Shown here: positions 27,201 to 36,248 of the stretch, piece by piece
How positions within the stretch are numbered: position 1 is the first letter of the stretch
How the letters are laid out: every line of letters begins with the position of its first letter
Origin: UTCFX2 sp963827155
Lineage (GTDB): Bacteria > Chloroflexota > Anaerolineae > Anaerolineales > UBA4823
Direction: 5' to 3'
DNA length: 64,000 bases
NCBI GenBank assembly: GCA_963827155.1
Contig: CAWGZV010000002.1
Span: 620,001-684,000 of the forward strand
Notes under the pieces: generated by a model
The model's database searches: none
What the model was told of the DNA's origin: nothing
The model's input: the letters and a program-made list of their open reading frames with translations, nothing else
Program-made: the position numbers and the translations under genes

Positions 27201-27352
27201 TCCCATTCGTAGATCGAAGCATCTGTGCTGTAAAGGAGGCGTGATATAATGTCTATGCGCACTTCGCCTCGAATCGAGGCTTGAAGCTGGCGCGCAATTA
27301 CCTCAGTATCATCTTCTGGAACAAAATTTTGTCTGCTTTTGCCTGGGTCCAT
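24194..27352 (-). CDS. FAD-linked and Fe-S dehydrogenase (D-lactate/glycolate type fusion)
   Basis: A 1052-residue fusion of a VAO-type flavoprotein with an iron-sulfur module, as in GlcD-GlcF fusions, Dld2 and YdiJ-like proteins. The FAD-binding domain is at about residues 40-200 (RGSGSSLAGQ, GGSIANNATGAHS). The FAD oxidase C domain runs to about 540, with the GNYGHASAG-like and SGEHGDGIAR motifs. The Fe-S part has one cysteine group near residue 600 (CNGAGVCRKLDGVMCP) and CLGCKACKAECP near 655. The C-terminal CCG domain has HGHCYQKS and GCCGMAGAFGYE. It most likely oxidises D-lactate, glycolate or a related 2-hydroxy acid and feeds electrons to the membrane or an ETF partner. Monocistronic and convergent with the decarboxylase operon. 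Confidence 0.85.
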   Translation of the reverse strand: MDPGKSRQNFVPEDDTEVIARQLQASIRGEVRIDIISRLLYSTDASIYEWEPLGVIFPRDQDDLQAVVEICTRNRAPIIARGSGSSLAGQAIGPGWVLDCSRYLDKLIEINPEEQSAWVEPGLILNSLNRTAKKFGLQFGPDPASAERATLGGSIANNATGAHSILYGMAADHLLGVEAVLSDGSMASFSEIELEEAERRSRDGSGVEAVFYQAALDIQNQSGEAIRMNWPRTWRRASGYNLNYLLPWSPTSPPGWGISPENRQPYPPVGAGQINLAQLIAGSEGTLAVMRKLKVKLVPLPKFVVLAVMGFSGNVEACELVPKILETQPSAVELIPKNLIALAKASPAYASKTRILDPLINAYQSESGSKGVSLLVVEYSGSDLPLVEQKARDLVKNKPHILALEPNEQAQIWEIRKVGLGLFLSRAGDEKPWSFIEDLSVPVERLGEFVREFERIMQDYAVEGDNYGHASAGCLHIRPVINLKTITGIRQLRSLARDAVELTLSFGGAVSGEHGDGIARSEWNERMFGTEIIAAFRRIKNAADPDNIFNPGKIVAQNSGGVPQMDRRLRFGEDYRTQAWTSRLDFSSQAGLAGAIEQCNGAGVCRKLDGVMCPSFQATREEMHSTRGRANLLRAMISGKFPTGRIAEKAVMDALDLCLGCKACKAECPSGVDMAKLKVEFLHHHYNRRTFLTRSVRLQRSVRLPRDYLFGYIGVLAKYAHPFWMFANPFLRASVLSRLLRSSLRLSRERSLPQFARKPLGRLWRENNQTGTKDLQKDCSSRVLFLSDPFTEYFHPEVGLAALKVLEALGCDIQIIPVIGSGRTMISKGFLDSAKSHAGRLIDAISILDPGKSCPIVGVEPSETHSLVDEYFDLLPRDGRVEEISKRTFMIDEYLIRTTNCDDLDLNKMRVAISAQYNNNFQTNLNKQKTQVLLHGHCYQKSRSPHPDHAPVGAEATKLLLEKFGYQVDLIPAGCCGMAGAFGYEDNHVDISMQVGEIGLFPAVRAADEGTLISAAGVSCRSQIEDGTHRQVFHPIELVYQAIRSNQSADER

Positions 27353-27484
27353 GCTTGATTGCGAGTATACCTCAGATGAAAGTCACATTGACGCCCCTAC
27401 TAAAGGGAGATAGACTCTGACCGAAGGCATATGTTCAGCCCAATGGATAACGGCTCCCGGGCTGCAATCAGGAGTAAAAACTCG

Positions 27485-28702
27485 ATGAGCATCAGTCGTT
27501 TAGCAAGATCGATTGCCCCCTCGCCTACCCTGGCGTTAAACGAAGAAGCCCGTCAGATGCGCGAACGCGGCGAACCGGTGATCAACCTGGGGATTGGCGA
27601 GCCCAAGAATAAAACGCCTATCACAGCTATTCTGAGCTCGGCAAACCGGCTTTCAGGAGGCGAGGTGAAATACACCCCGGCAGATGGGATGCCCTCGCTC
27701 AAAAAGGCAATCATTCGCTACACAGATGAGAATTACGATCGCGCGGTTGAGCCAGAGAACATTATTGTCTCTGCCGGCGCAAAACAGGCGATTTACAACA
27801 TACTCTACAGTATTCTTAACCCCCAGGACGAGGTGATCATCCTCGCACCGCACTGGGTCAGCTACCCTGAGATGGTAAAAATGTGTTATGGGCTGCCGGT
27901 GGTTGTAACGCCGGAAGATGGAAAATTTACGCCCAGGCTGCAGGAAATTGAAGCGGCGACTACTTCTTACACAAAAGCGATCATCGTCAACAGCCCTAAC
28001 AACCCGTCCGGAGCGGTGTTCCCACCCGAGCTGATCGCCGAGATTGTTGATTTCTGCGAGCGCAAGAAGATTTACCTGATTTTGGACGATATCTACCACA
28101 AGCTTGTTTTTGACGGCAAGAAAGCTGCCCCTGCCTATCAATTCACGGATCGATCGATCGAAGATACGATGTTAGTCGTGGTAAACGGGGTTGCAAAACT
28201 CTATGGTATGACCGGATTTCGAATCGGCTGGGTGGTCGCCAACCGGAACCTGGTTGAAGTGATGACGAATGTCCAAAGCCAGATCACCTCTTGCACCTCA
28301 AGTGTGCTTCAGGCAGCGGCAGAAGGCGCCTTAAATGGGATGCAGAGTGTTACAGAAAACCTTAGGCTGATGTTTGAAAATAACAGAAATATTACGATGC
28401 AGGAACTGAAGACCTTCAGCGGGATCAGGACAACCAAGCCCGAGGGGACCTTCTATGTGCTGCCGGATTTCCGGGCATACTCAAACGACTCGGTTGAGCT
28501 TTCCAAGTTCCTACTCAAAAAAGCGCTCGTCGTTACCGTCCCTGGGAAGGAATTTGGGATGGAGGGCTACATCAGGCTGAGCTACGCCGGTTCGGTAAAA
28601 GACATCACGACCGCCGTCGAACGGATGAAATGGGCGCTCGATCCAAACTCGCCCAACGAAATCTACATTGGCGACCGCAAGTTGATCAGGGATTGGCTAT
28701 GA
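27485..28702 (+). CDS. Class I/II aminotransferase (aspartate-type)
   Basis: A 405-residue PLP enzyme of fold type I, subgroup I-gamma-like. Motifs include NLGIGEPKNKTP, SPNNPSGAVF (the Asn that binds PLP), LDDIYHKLVF (Asp and Tyr), the PLP-lysine region VAKLYGMTGFRIGW and the C-terminal Arg in YIRLSYAG. The ATG at 27485 is preferred over one 54 bases earlier because AGGAG (27470-27474) precedes it. The stop overlaps the start of pckA (ATGA), pointing to coupled translation and suggesting oxaloacetate as the shared intermediate. Confidence 0.87.
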   Translation: MSISRLARSIAPSPTLALNEEARQMRERGEPVINLGIGEPKNKTPITAILSSANRLSGGEVKYTPADGMPSLKKAIIRYTDENYDRAVEPENIIVSAGAKQAIYNILYSILNPQDEVIILAPHWVSYPEMVKMCYGLPVVVTPEDGKFTPRLQEIEAATTSYTKAIIVNSPNNPSGAVFPPELIAEIVDFCERKKIYLILDDIYHKLVFDGKKAAPAYQFTDRSIEDTMLVVVNGVAKLYGMTGFRIGWVVANRNLVEVMTNVQSQITSCTSSVLQAAAEGALNGMQSVTENLRLMFENNRNITMQELKTFSGIRTTKPEGTFYVLPDFRAYSNDSVELSKFLLKKALVVTVPGKEFGMEGYIRLSYAGSVKDITTAVERMKWALDPNSPNEIYIGDRKLIRDWL

Positions 28703-30338
28703 ATAATCTTCTCGATATCAAGACCCCAGGCGAAGCCCAGGCAGGAGCTCGGAAAAGCGAGTTTGGCCTTGAAAATCATGGGCTGACAAATTTGAACAAG
28801 GTTTATTGGAATCTGGCGGTTGAAACACTTTATGAGGAGGCAGTCTTCAGAGGGGAAGGCAAGATTACGCTTGCTGGCCCGCTGGTCGTGAATACCGGGA
28901 AGCATACCCGCGGGCAGCGAACGATAAGTTTGTGGTGCGCGAGCCCAGCTCGGAGGGATATGTGTGGTGGGGTCAGTACAACCGTCCCTACAGCGCCGAG
29001 AAGTTTGATGAGCTGTTCAGCCGAGTGCAGGGGTATCTGCAGGGGCGTGACCTTTTCATTCAGGATTGCTTCGCCGGCGCAGACCCAGAATACAGGCTAC
29101 CTGTTCGGATTATCACGGAGAGCGCCTGGCACTCCATTTTCGCCCGGAATATGTTCCTTTCTCCTCCGACCAATGATGACTACCGCCGACACGTGCCCGA
29201 ATTTACAGTGATCGCCGTACCCGGTTTCAAAGCGTTTCCACAGATCGACGGCACACCCTCGAACACCGTCATCGCGATTAATTTCAGCCAGCGGCTTTGC
29301 ATCATCGGGAACTCCAGCTATGCCGGCGAAATCAAGAAGTCTATCTTCACGATCATGAACGGACTGCTCCCACTTGAAGGCGTGATGACGATGCACTGCT
29401 CTGCGAACGTCGGCGAAAAAGGGGATGTCGCGCTGTTTTTTGGGCTTTCAGGGACAGGCAAGACGACCCTCTCAGCTGATCCGCGCCGCGGGCTGATCGG
29501 TGACGACGAGCACGGCTGGAGTGATGCCGGGGTGTTCAACTTCGAAGGCGGGTGCTACGCAAAGGTGATTGCTTTGTCCCCTACTGCCGAGCCGCAAATC
29601 TACGCCTGCACGCGCCGGTTTGGAACGATCCTTGAGAATGTTGCCTACGATCCGGTCACCCGCTTGATTGACCTTGATGACGACACTTTGACAGAGAACA
29701 CTCGCGCTTCTTATCCGCTCGAATTTATCGGGAATGCCATTCGGGAAAAACGCGCCGGGCACCCTAAGAATATTATCTTTCTCACCTGCGATGCATCTGG
29801 GGTGCTGCCGCCAATCGCCAGACTCACTCCAGACCAGGCGCTCTATCACTTCATCTCGGGCTACACGTCAAAAATCGCCGGAACTGAAATTGGGCTTGGC
29901 GAAGAACCCGAGATTACCTTCAGCACCTGCTTCGGCGGTCCATTTATGGTCCACCACCCGGCTTTTTACGCCAATCTTCTGAAGAACAAAATCGAGCGAT
30001 ATGGGGTCACGTGCTGGCTGATAAATACCGGGTGGGTCGGGGGTCCATACGGGGTTGGCAAGCGAATCAGCATCCGGTATACGCGGACACTTTTGAATGC
30101 CGCATTAGATGGATTGCTGGATCAGGTGGAATATACTACCGACCCGGTCTTTGGTTTTCAAGTTCCCAAGTCCTGTCCAGAAATCCCTAAATCGGTTTTG
30201 GATCCAGGATCTTCCTGGAGCAGCAGAGACGCCTATACAAAACGTTACCGAGCCCTGGCATCCCGTTTTATCGATAACTTTAAAAAATTCGAAGATCAGG
30301 CTTCGTCAGAAGTGATCAATTCGGGTCCAAAAATTTGA
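28699..30338 (+). CDS. pckA: Phosphoenolpyruvate carboxykinase (ATP), one frame break near residue 75
   Basis: ATP-dependent PEPCK converting oxaloacetate to PEP and CO2, or the reverse. The N-terminal part from ATG 28699 (NNLLDIKTPGEAQ ... VVNTGKHT) is in one frame and the remaining 468 residues are in another. A missing base at about 28,920, just before NDKFVVREP, joins them into 546 residues, normal for the family. Motifs: NYAGE-like SSYAGEIKKS, the P-loop GLSGTGKTTLSAD, the kinase-2 motif LIGDDEHGW, and the C-terminal TRLNA-like block. The arrangement with an aminotransferase upstream fits Asp to OAA to PEP flux. A dead copy is unlikely; the break is probably a sequence error. Confidence 0.9.
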
Positions 30339-30362
30339 CTTTAACACATATCCAGTAATCAG

Positions 30363-30399
30363 AGCGCCTCCCGTGGGAAGTAAAGGAGGCGCTTTTTTT
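30363..30399 (+). terminator. Intrinsic terminator after pckA
   Basis: AGCGCCTCC (30363-30371) and GGAGGCGCT (30385-30393) form a 9-bp GC-rich stem with a 13-nt loop, followed by a run of seven T residues. Ends the aminotransferase-pckA unit. Confidence 0.9.
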
Positions 30400-30468
30400 C
30401 CTGACAATGCGACGATCATGGATCAGAGAAGTTATTGCTCGAACTATCATTCCCCTAAATATGAGTAC

Positions 30469-30669
30469 CTAAAGTGCCCAGGCGAACAGGATACCCAGAA
30501 AACCAATCACAATCCCTAGATGCAGTAGCAAGTTGCTGCTCACCAGCCAACCCAACTGAGGAAAGAACTGTAAGAAGGCATTTAATATAACCAGGAATAT
30601 GCCGACGATAATTAGCAGGCCTTTGCGAGCAGCCAAAAAATCAGAGGTTTTATCAACGAAACGATTCAT
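30469..30669 (-). CDS. Small two-helix membrane protein
   Basis: A 66-residue protein with two hydrophobic segments (LLIIVGIFLVILNAFLQFF and LLHLGIVIGFLGILFAWAL). The ATG at 30669 follows AGGTGGA by about seven bases; a GTG four codons earlier (30681) is also open. It trails hflX by 80 bp on the same strand. Function unknown. Confidence 0.6.
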   Translation of the reverse strand: MNRFVDKTSDFLAARKGLLIIVGIFLVILNAFLQFFPQLGWLVSSNLLLHLGIVIGFLGILFAWAL

Positions 30670-30749
30670 AATAATTTCCACCTTGCTTATTCAGGTTTTT
30701 ATATCCGGCTGAGCGACCCGATGCGGTTAATCTCCACGGCAATAAGGCT

Positions 30750-32081
30750 TCAAATAGGGTTCGATTTGGAGATAAATGGCTTATAACGGGCGATCAGCCG
30801 GTCTGGAATTTTGCCTTCGATCGTCACCCCACCGCGGGTGTGCTCCAACTTGTCGATCTGCCCAAGCTCATGGAACATTGAAATCAAGGCGCCCTCTTTA
30901 TACGGGAGCCGCACAGAAACCGGAGAAAAGCTTTCAAACAACCTTCGGCTGATCGATTCCAGCAAATAATTGATGCCCAGTCCTTTTAACGCCGAAATCG
31001 CGACAGAATTGGGGAAATCTGCCAGATAGGATTGGGCGCGTTCCGGCGATTCCAGACGGTCGATTTTGTTGAGAATCGTCAATACAGGGATGTGGCTGGC
31101 TTCAATTTCTGATAGAGTCTCATGGACCGAATCGGATTGCGCCGAGGCATTTGGGTGGGTGACATCTACAATATGCAAAAGAAGGTCGGCTTCTGCGATC
31201 TCTTCGAGCGTGGCTCGAAACGCGGCGACAAGCTCGGTAGGCAGCTTTTGAATAAATCCGACGGTGTCCGTGAATAAAGCAAGATGCCCGCCCGGCAGCT
31301 CCACGCGACGGGTGGTTGGGTCCAGGGTTGCAAACAACTGGTTGGCAACAAAAACATCGGCACCAGCAAGGCGATTTAATCGGGTAGATTTTCCGGCATT
31401 TGTATACCCCACCAAGGTCACCAGCGGGATACGGGAGCGATTTCGTCTGGCGCGATACTGGCGGCGGTGGGTGCGCACCTTCTCCAGCTCTACTTTCAAA
31501 TGGTCAATGCGGCGCCGGATCTCTCTCCGGTCGACTTCAAGCTGAGTCTCACCTGGACCGCGCAATCCAACCCCACCGACACCACCGCTCCGGCCGCCCC
31601 CACCGCCAGCCTGGCGAGCCAGGTGGGTCCAGGCGCGAGTCAGGCGTGGCAAGCGGTACTCGTATTGAGCCAGCTCAACCTGCAGCGCGCCCTCACGCGT
31701 GCTGGCATGCTGAGCGAAAATGTCTAAGATCAAGGCAGTACGGTCAATGACCCGGATCTTTTCGCCCAATATTTTCTCAAGCTGGCGGAGATGACGAGGA
31801 GAAAGCTCCTCATCGAAAACGATCATTTCCGCCTGGAACTCTTCTGCAAGCATTTTTACTTCTTCAACTTTTCCGGGACCGATAAAAGTGTTTGGATTCG
31901 GATGCTCCAACTTTTGGGTCGTTGAGCCAACGACCTCCAAACCTGCTGTCTCTGCCAGAAGCTCAAGCTCCTCAAGCGAATCTTCCATAGAGAGGAGATC
32001 TTTCCGATGGTAGATCTCTACCCCTACCAGAAAAGCTTTTTCGCGCAACGGTATTGTTGGTTCAGGGATTTTTCTAGTCAT
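30750..32081 (-). CDS. hflX: Ribosome-associated GTPase HflX
   Basis: A 443-residue OBG-HflX GTPase that rescues or splits stalled 70S ribosomes. The N-terminal HflX domain has PNTFIGPGKVEEV and VIDRTALILDIFAQHA. The Gly-rich linker GLRGPGETQLE is the family signature. G1 is GYTNAGKST, G3 DTVGFI, G4 NKID, and G5 SALKG. The residue after GKST is Arg (GKSTRLNRL) where Leu is usual, a single-base difference. Preceded by trmFO with a 48-bp gap. Confidence 0.95.
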   Translation of the reverse strand: MTRKIPEPTIPLREKAFLVGVEIYHRKDLLSMEDSLEELELLAETAGLEVVGSTTQKLEHPNPNTFIGPGKVEEVKMLAEEFQAEMIVFDEELSPRHLRQLEKILGEKIRVIDRTALILDIFAQHASTREGALQVELAQYEYRLPRLTRAWTHLARQAGGGGGRSGGVGGVGLRGPGETQLEVDRREIRRRIDHLKVELEKVRTHRRQYRARRNRSRIPLVTLVGYTNAGKSTRLNRLAGADVFVANQLFATLDPTTRRVELPGGHLALFTDTVGFIQKLPTELVAAFRATLEEIAEADLLLHIVDVTHPNASAQSDSVHETLSEIEASHIPVLTILNKIDRLESPERAQSYLADFPNSVAISALKGLGINYLLESISRRLFESFSPVSVRLPYKEGALISMFHELGQIDKLEHTRGGVTIEGKIPDRLIARYKPFISKSNPI

Positions 32082-32129
32082 TCTGATTGACTCTCATTCT
32101 CAATTGTCTTTGACATCAAGATCCGCAGA

Positions 32130-33475
32130 TTATTCGAGCGCAGACAGGTAATCTTCAAGGTCCTCAAGGGCACGTCTTGCATAAGCGCCTGCCCGGTTCC
32201 GTTTGCCATGAATTGAAAGATCCGTTAAAGGCGGCATGAGTCCGAAATTGGCTTTCATCGGCTGAAAATCCTTCTCGTTCAATTCGGTGATGTACCTGCA
32301 CAATGCTCCGAGCATGGTGGTGACAGGCGGCTCGAACAGCTTCTTTCCAAGGGTAAGTCGGGCAGCATTCAGGCCGGCGAGCAAACCTGAGGCGATATTC
32401 CCGATATACCCTTCGATCCCAGTGATCTGCCCGGCAAAAAACAGGTCATCGCGGGGTCTGCTTTGGAGAGTTGGGCGCAAGAATGCAGGCGAAAAGATAA
32501 ATGTATTCCGGTGCATCTGACCGAAGCGAGCAAAATCGGCAAACTCCAACCCTGGCAGCATTCGGAAACTCTGCGCTGCTCTGGAAACTTCAAGTTCGTT
32601 TGAAAACCGACTAGGTTGTAGAGCGAGCCAGCAAGATTATCCTGACGTAGCTGAACAACAGCGTACGGGCGCTTCCCAGTGCGCGGATCCTTCAGGCCGA
32701 CCGGTCTCAGGGGTCCAAATGCCAGCGAGCTGCTGCCGCGTTTTGCGAGGATCTCGATCGGGAGGCAACCCTCAAAGAAACGGTCTGGACCTCCGCGGAC
32801 ACCATTTTCGATTTCCTTCTCGAATTCGAGCAGGGTAACCCTCTCAGCTTCCAGGAGAGCAGAGATAAATCGTTCGTATTCTTCTTTGTTCAGCGGGGAA
32901 TTCAGGTAATCACCCTCAGGATCTTGGCCATGATCGTACCGTGAACCGCGAAAGGCGATATCCATATTGATAAATTCGTAAGTAATAACAGGGGCAACTG
33001 CATCGTAAAAATACAAATGGTTTTTACCAGTTAGCGAAGCCAGCGCTCCTGAGAGAGCTGGGGAAGTCAAAGGACCTGACGCGATCACGGCAAGTTCTGA
33101 AGGGATTTCTTTCACTTCTTCACGCCGGATTCGAATATTCGGGAGGTGCTCGATCCGAGCAGTGACGAGCTCCGCAAAGGCTTCCCGATCGACTGCAAGG
33201 GCTTCGCCAGCGGGAAGCGCGGTTTCCTGTGCACATTCAAGCAGCAACGATCCCATCCTACGGATTTCTTCTTTTAGCAGTCCGCTTGCTCGATCAACCA
33301 GCTTCGATCCGAGGGAATTCGAGCATACAAGCTCTGCAAGGCGACTGCTTTGGTGGGCGCCAGTCTGGAGGCGCGGCCTCATTTCGAAAAGGTCCACCGT
33401 TAAACCAAGCTTCGCCGCCTGCCAGGCTGCCTCGCTGCCTGCCAATCCGCCGCCGATGATCGCTAAATCAGACAT
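32130..33475 (-). CDS. trmFO: Folate-dependent tRNA m5U54 methyltransferase TrmFO, one frame break
   Basis: FAD- and methylene-tetrahydrofolate-dependent enzyme that methylates U54 in the tRNA T-loop. The N-terminus has the dinucleotide-binding IIGGGLAGSEAAWQAAKLG and FEMRP. The frame breaks after LVGFQTNLKFPEQRRV: a base is missing in the AAA run at 32566-32568 (plus strand). With it restored the protein continues FRMLPGLEFADFARFGQMHRNTFI, then GQITGIEGYIGN, to 448 residues, full family length. The break is likely a sequence error. The tatA promoter region lies divergently upstream. Confidence 0.9.
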
Positions 33476-33598
33476 CTCTCATTCAATTGTACCAAGAAAG
33501 AGTAGTATAATTTTGGCGGTTGAAGGCGGCTACTGCATGATGAATTGCACGAAAACTTGTCGCTTTCAATTCGAATCGCTCTAAAATGGAGAACTGAC

Positions 33599-33790
33599 AT
33601 GAATTTTGGTCCAACCGAACTGATCATAATTCTAGTGATTGTCATCGTGCTTTTCGGGGTGGGACGTATCAGCAAAATTGCCGGCGAGCTTGGCAGCGGT
33701 ATACGCTCATTTAAAGATGGACTTCAAAGCCCTGACGAAAAGAAAGAGCCTGAAGAAGTCAAACCATCCGAGCCAGAAGAAAAATCCTGA
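33599..33790 (+). CDS. tatA: Sec-independent translocase protein TatA/TatE
   Basis: A 63-residue protein with a short N-terminal membrane helix (NFGPTELIIILVIVIVLFGVGR), then the amphipathic helix KIAGELGSGIRSFKDGL, then an acidic Glu/Lys/Pro tail. This is the canonical TatA layout with the FG motif at the helix junction. The ATG at 33599 is chosen over an earlier in-frame one that would add 18 charged residues before the helix. No tatC in the window. A TATAAT at 33506-33511 is a candidate -10 box. Confidence 0.9.
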   Translation: MNFGPTELIIILVIVIVLFGVGRISKIAGELGSGIRSFKDGLQSPDEKKEPEEVKPSEPEEKS

Positions 33791-33819
33791 GCTCAGCGTT
33801 TCTCAGCCTGTTCCACAGC

Positions 33820-33848
33820 GCCGCCTCCTTCCTGGGGGTGGCTCTTTA
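33820..33848 (+). terminator. Probable terminator after tatA
   Basis: GCCGCCTCC (33820-33828) pairs with GGGGGTGGC (33834-33842), with two G-U pairs and a 5-nt loop, and is followed by TCTTTATT. A moderate intrinsic terminator. Confidence 0.5.
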
Positions 33849-33895
33849 TTATTGACGACCCGCTTATTAATTTTTCGCATATTTTGGAGTGGATC

Positions 33896-35026
33896 ATGAA
33901 ACAAATAAAACTAATCCTGCCGCTGATCCTATTATTGCTGTCGATCTTTTTTATCCCAGTGATGGCAGCCGCAGAACCCGCGGTTATCCGTGCTGTACTT
34001 TTCTATTCTCCTAGCTGCTCTCACTGCGTGGAGGTTATGGAAAGAGTCATCCCACCCCTGGTCGAAGAATACCCTGACCAACTGGATATCGTCGGAATAG
34101 ACGTCACGCACCCTCTAGGCGGAGAGCTTTATCAATCGATGTTGACAGAACTCAAGGTCCCCGATGAAAGGCTGGGAGTGCCTTCGCTTGTGGTTGGATC
34201 GACACTGCTGGTCGGGACGAATGAGATCGAGCAAAACTTTCCGGCTTTAATCAAAGTCGGATTATCCACAGGTGGATCAAACTGGCCGAACATCTCGGGG
34301 CTGGAGAGCGTGCTCGCTTCGCAATCCAGTCCTGCTGCGCCTTTGTCGCCTACCTCACTCGAGGATCCTCATTTTGTAAACGAACAAGATCCAGGATTTA
34401 TGGGCAGGTTTTTACAGGATCCGCTTGCAAATTCGATTGCGGTGATCGTCTTGTTGGGGATGATTGCGGTGGGGACCTTGGTAATGATCAGCTACCTTAA
34501 AGGACCTGATCGAAAATTCTTTCGCTTCCCAGATTGGGTGCTCCCAGCGCTGGCGCTGCTTGGGCTGGGCGTAGCTATTTACCTGACATTTGTCGAAGTC
34601 ACTAACGCGAATGCCGTCTGCGGCCCGGTAGGAAACTGCAACAGCGTCCAACAAAGCTCGTATGCCAAGCTCTTCGGCATTCTTCCGGTTGGATTGTTAG
34701 GCGCAGCGGGTTATCTGGCTATCCTGGCGCTCTGGGTTACTAGAAAGTTCGGTCCAGAGAGTTTCCATAAGATCACCACGCTCCTTATTTGGGGGATGGC
34801 CTGGTTCGGCCTGCTGTTTTCGATCTATCTGACCTTTCTTGAGCCATTCGTAATCGGCGCGACCTGCGCCTGGTGCATCACGAGCGCGATATTAATCAGC
34901 TTAATTCTGCTGGCATCCACGGCTGATGCGAAGGATGCGCTGCGCATCGATTATGAAGATGAGCTTGAGATGGACGAAGGAGCACAGGATGAAACTGAGG
35001 GCTTTCCTATATCGCAGGAGTCTTGA
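33896..35026 (+). CDS. Thioredoxin-like / VKOR fusion (disulfide bond formation)
   Basis: A 376-residue membrane protein. After a signal/anchor (residues 1-24), a thioredoxin-fold domain with CSHC (YSPSCSHCVEVMER) spans about residues 30-130. A linker leads to a vitamin K epoxide reductase domain of about five hydrophobic segments with the loop cysteine pair CGPVGNC, the SxxxxLFGI motif and the quinone-site CAWC (near residue 323). It should oxidise secreted proteins and pass electrons to a quinone, the role of DsbA plus DsbB. The order Trx then VKOR is the reverse of the more common VKOR then Trx. GGAG lies seven bases before ATG 33896. Monocistronic. Confidence 0.88.
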   Translation: MKQIKLILPLILLLLSIFFIPVMAAAEPAVIRAVLFYSPSCSHCVEVMERVIPPLVEEYPDQLDIVGIDVTHPLGGELYQSMLTELKVPDERLGVPSLVVGSTLLVGTNEIEQNFPALIKVGLSTGGSNWPNISGLESVLASQSSPAAPLSPTSLEDPHFVNEQDPGFMGRFLQDPLANSIAVIVLLGMIAVGTLVMISYLKGPDRKFFRFPDWVLPALALLGLGVAIYLTFVEVTNANAVCGPVGNCNSVQQSSYAKLFGILPVGLLGAAGYLAILALWVTRKFGPESFHKITTLLIWGMAWFGLLFSIYLTFLEPFVIGATCAWCITSAILISLILLASTADAKDALRIDYEDELEMDEGAQDETEGFPISQES

Positions 35027-35100
35027 ACTGAGCGAAAGTAATTTGTTTTTTTTGAGGTCGTGAACACTGCAGAAGAATGATTCTTCCGCTCAGAGACCAA

Positions 35101-35697
35101 TTACAGCTCGTGGAATTGATGGTTTTCCACGGGCTGTTTTGTTAGCTTGATCCAAGCGGAGTGGCTTTCTGTGAACAGCTGAATGATTAAATCTGCATGG
35201 GTAAAGAGCCGAGCGATATCTGAAGGGGGCAGAAAATGGCTGTGCATGAGAGTGATTTTCTCGATGAATGCAATCCATTTCACCGAGATCGATCGAATAT
35301 CGGGCTCTTCGATAACCAGAATTCCGCCAGGCTTAACACTTCGCCAAAGCTCTGCAGCGGTGGCAGGTTGATCAAAAATATGATGGAGTGCATCCACCAT
35401 AATAATCCGATCGAAAATGGAGTCTGGAAACGGCAGCCTGCCGGTATCGGAACAAATCCGGAAGATGCCATCGATTCGGGAGGCATGGCACAGCATTCCA
35501 TGGGAGAGGTCTGCCAGGATTACCCGCCGGGTGGGAGCAGACATAAATTGAGCGATCCGTCCGGTGCCGCCACCGGCATCCAGTACTGTTCCGTTCAGCG
35601 GTAAATTTAGCAGATCCAGGAGCTGAGTTGGATGGACCGGATGGATAAATCGATCGTAAATTGGCGCAAGGAGATCAAAGTGATTGAGGACCGGCAT
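35101..35697 (-). CDS. Class I SAM methyltransferase (UbiE/Methyltransf_11 type)
   Basis: A 198-residue methyltransferase with motif I VLDAGGGTGRIA, motif II ILADLS, IIMVDALHHI, and VKPGGILVIEEPD. It resembles demethylmenaquinone/ubiquinone-type and small-molecule methyltransferases, with no decisive specificity. It is the last gene of the relA-moeA run (30-bp gap). The hairpin ACAGC...GCTGT near its 3' end (35104-35138) lies inside its coding region. Confidence 0.8.
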   Translation of the reverse strand: MPVLNHFDLLAPIYDRFIHPVHPTQLLDLLNLPLNGTVLDAGGGTGRIAQFMSAPTRRVILADLSHGMLCHASRIDGIFRICSDTGRLPFPDSIFDRIIMVDALHHIFDQPATAAELWRSVKPGGILVIEEPDIRSISVKWIAFIEKITLMHSHFLPPSDIARLFTHADLIIQLFTESHSAWIKLTKQPVENHQFHEL

Positions 35698-35727
35698 TAT
35701 GGATCGAATTTCGCGATCGTCCCGAGG

Positions 35728-36246
35728 TTATCGGAATACTTGTGGCAGCATGAGGGGATTTTGAATGACGCCTTCGACGATATTCAGGACGGTCAGATTC
35801 CGGCTGCAGTCGTCATAGGTATCAAAGACTATGGGGGTAGAAAGCTCTTTTCCTGCGAGATTCATCACCTGGAGAAATAGAGTCCCAACAGATCGAATCG
35901 GCTGCTCGGCAATGGTTAACAAGAAACCGCCAGGGCCGAAATCGGATGCTCCACCAGTGATTCCAAAAAGTAAGATGCTTTGCCCATTCAGCGAGCCAAA
36001 GACCTTCACAACCAGTCCGGTCAAAGGACTGCCGAAATGGTCGAAAACCTGTCCGCCCACGCCTAAAAAGCTGCAGCCAATTTCTATTTGGGGGAAATTT
36101 TGAATGCCGACCGGAGTGCCGGGTTGGGTAGTGTAGATAATTCTTTCGGTTTGGGCAGATACAGTTTGAGCCGAGAACCCAATAAAAACAAGCAGTAAAA
36201 GCGTAAAGGTCTTGCTTGCCGCGGCAAGCTTTTTAGCTGGGAGCAT
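35728..36246 (-). CDS. Secreted protein with a carboxypeptidase-regulatory-like fold, unknown function
   Basis: A 172-residue protein with a Sec signal peptide ending SAQTVSAQ. The mature part has LGVGGQVFDHFGSPLTGLVVKVFG, which looks like the start of a beta-sandwich domain of the carboxypeptidase-regulatory-like/CNA-B kind. The ATG at 36246 is chosen; a TTG six bases earlier (36252) overlaps the upstream stop. Tight spacing to the acidic protein suggests coupled translation. Confidence 0.6.
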   Translation of the reverse strand: MLPAKKLAAASKTFTLLLLVFIGFSAQTVSAQTERIIYTTQPGTPVGIQNFPQIEIGCSFLGVGGQVFDHFGSPLTGLVVKVFGSLNGQSILLFGITGGASDFGPGGFLLTIAEQPIRSVGTLFLQVMNLAGKELSTPIVFDTYDDCSRNLTVLNIVEGVIQNPLMLPQVFR

Positions 36247-36248
36247 GG

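Noticed and set aside
31264..31750. Several plus-strand frames opposite hflX
   Set aside because: hflX has all GTPase motifs on the minus strand; these are shadows.
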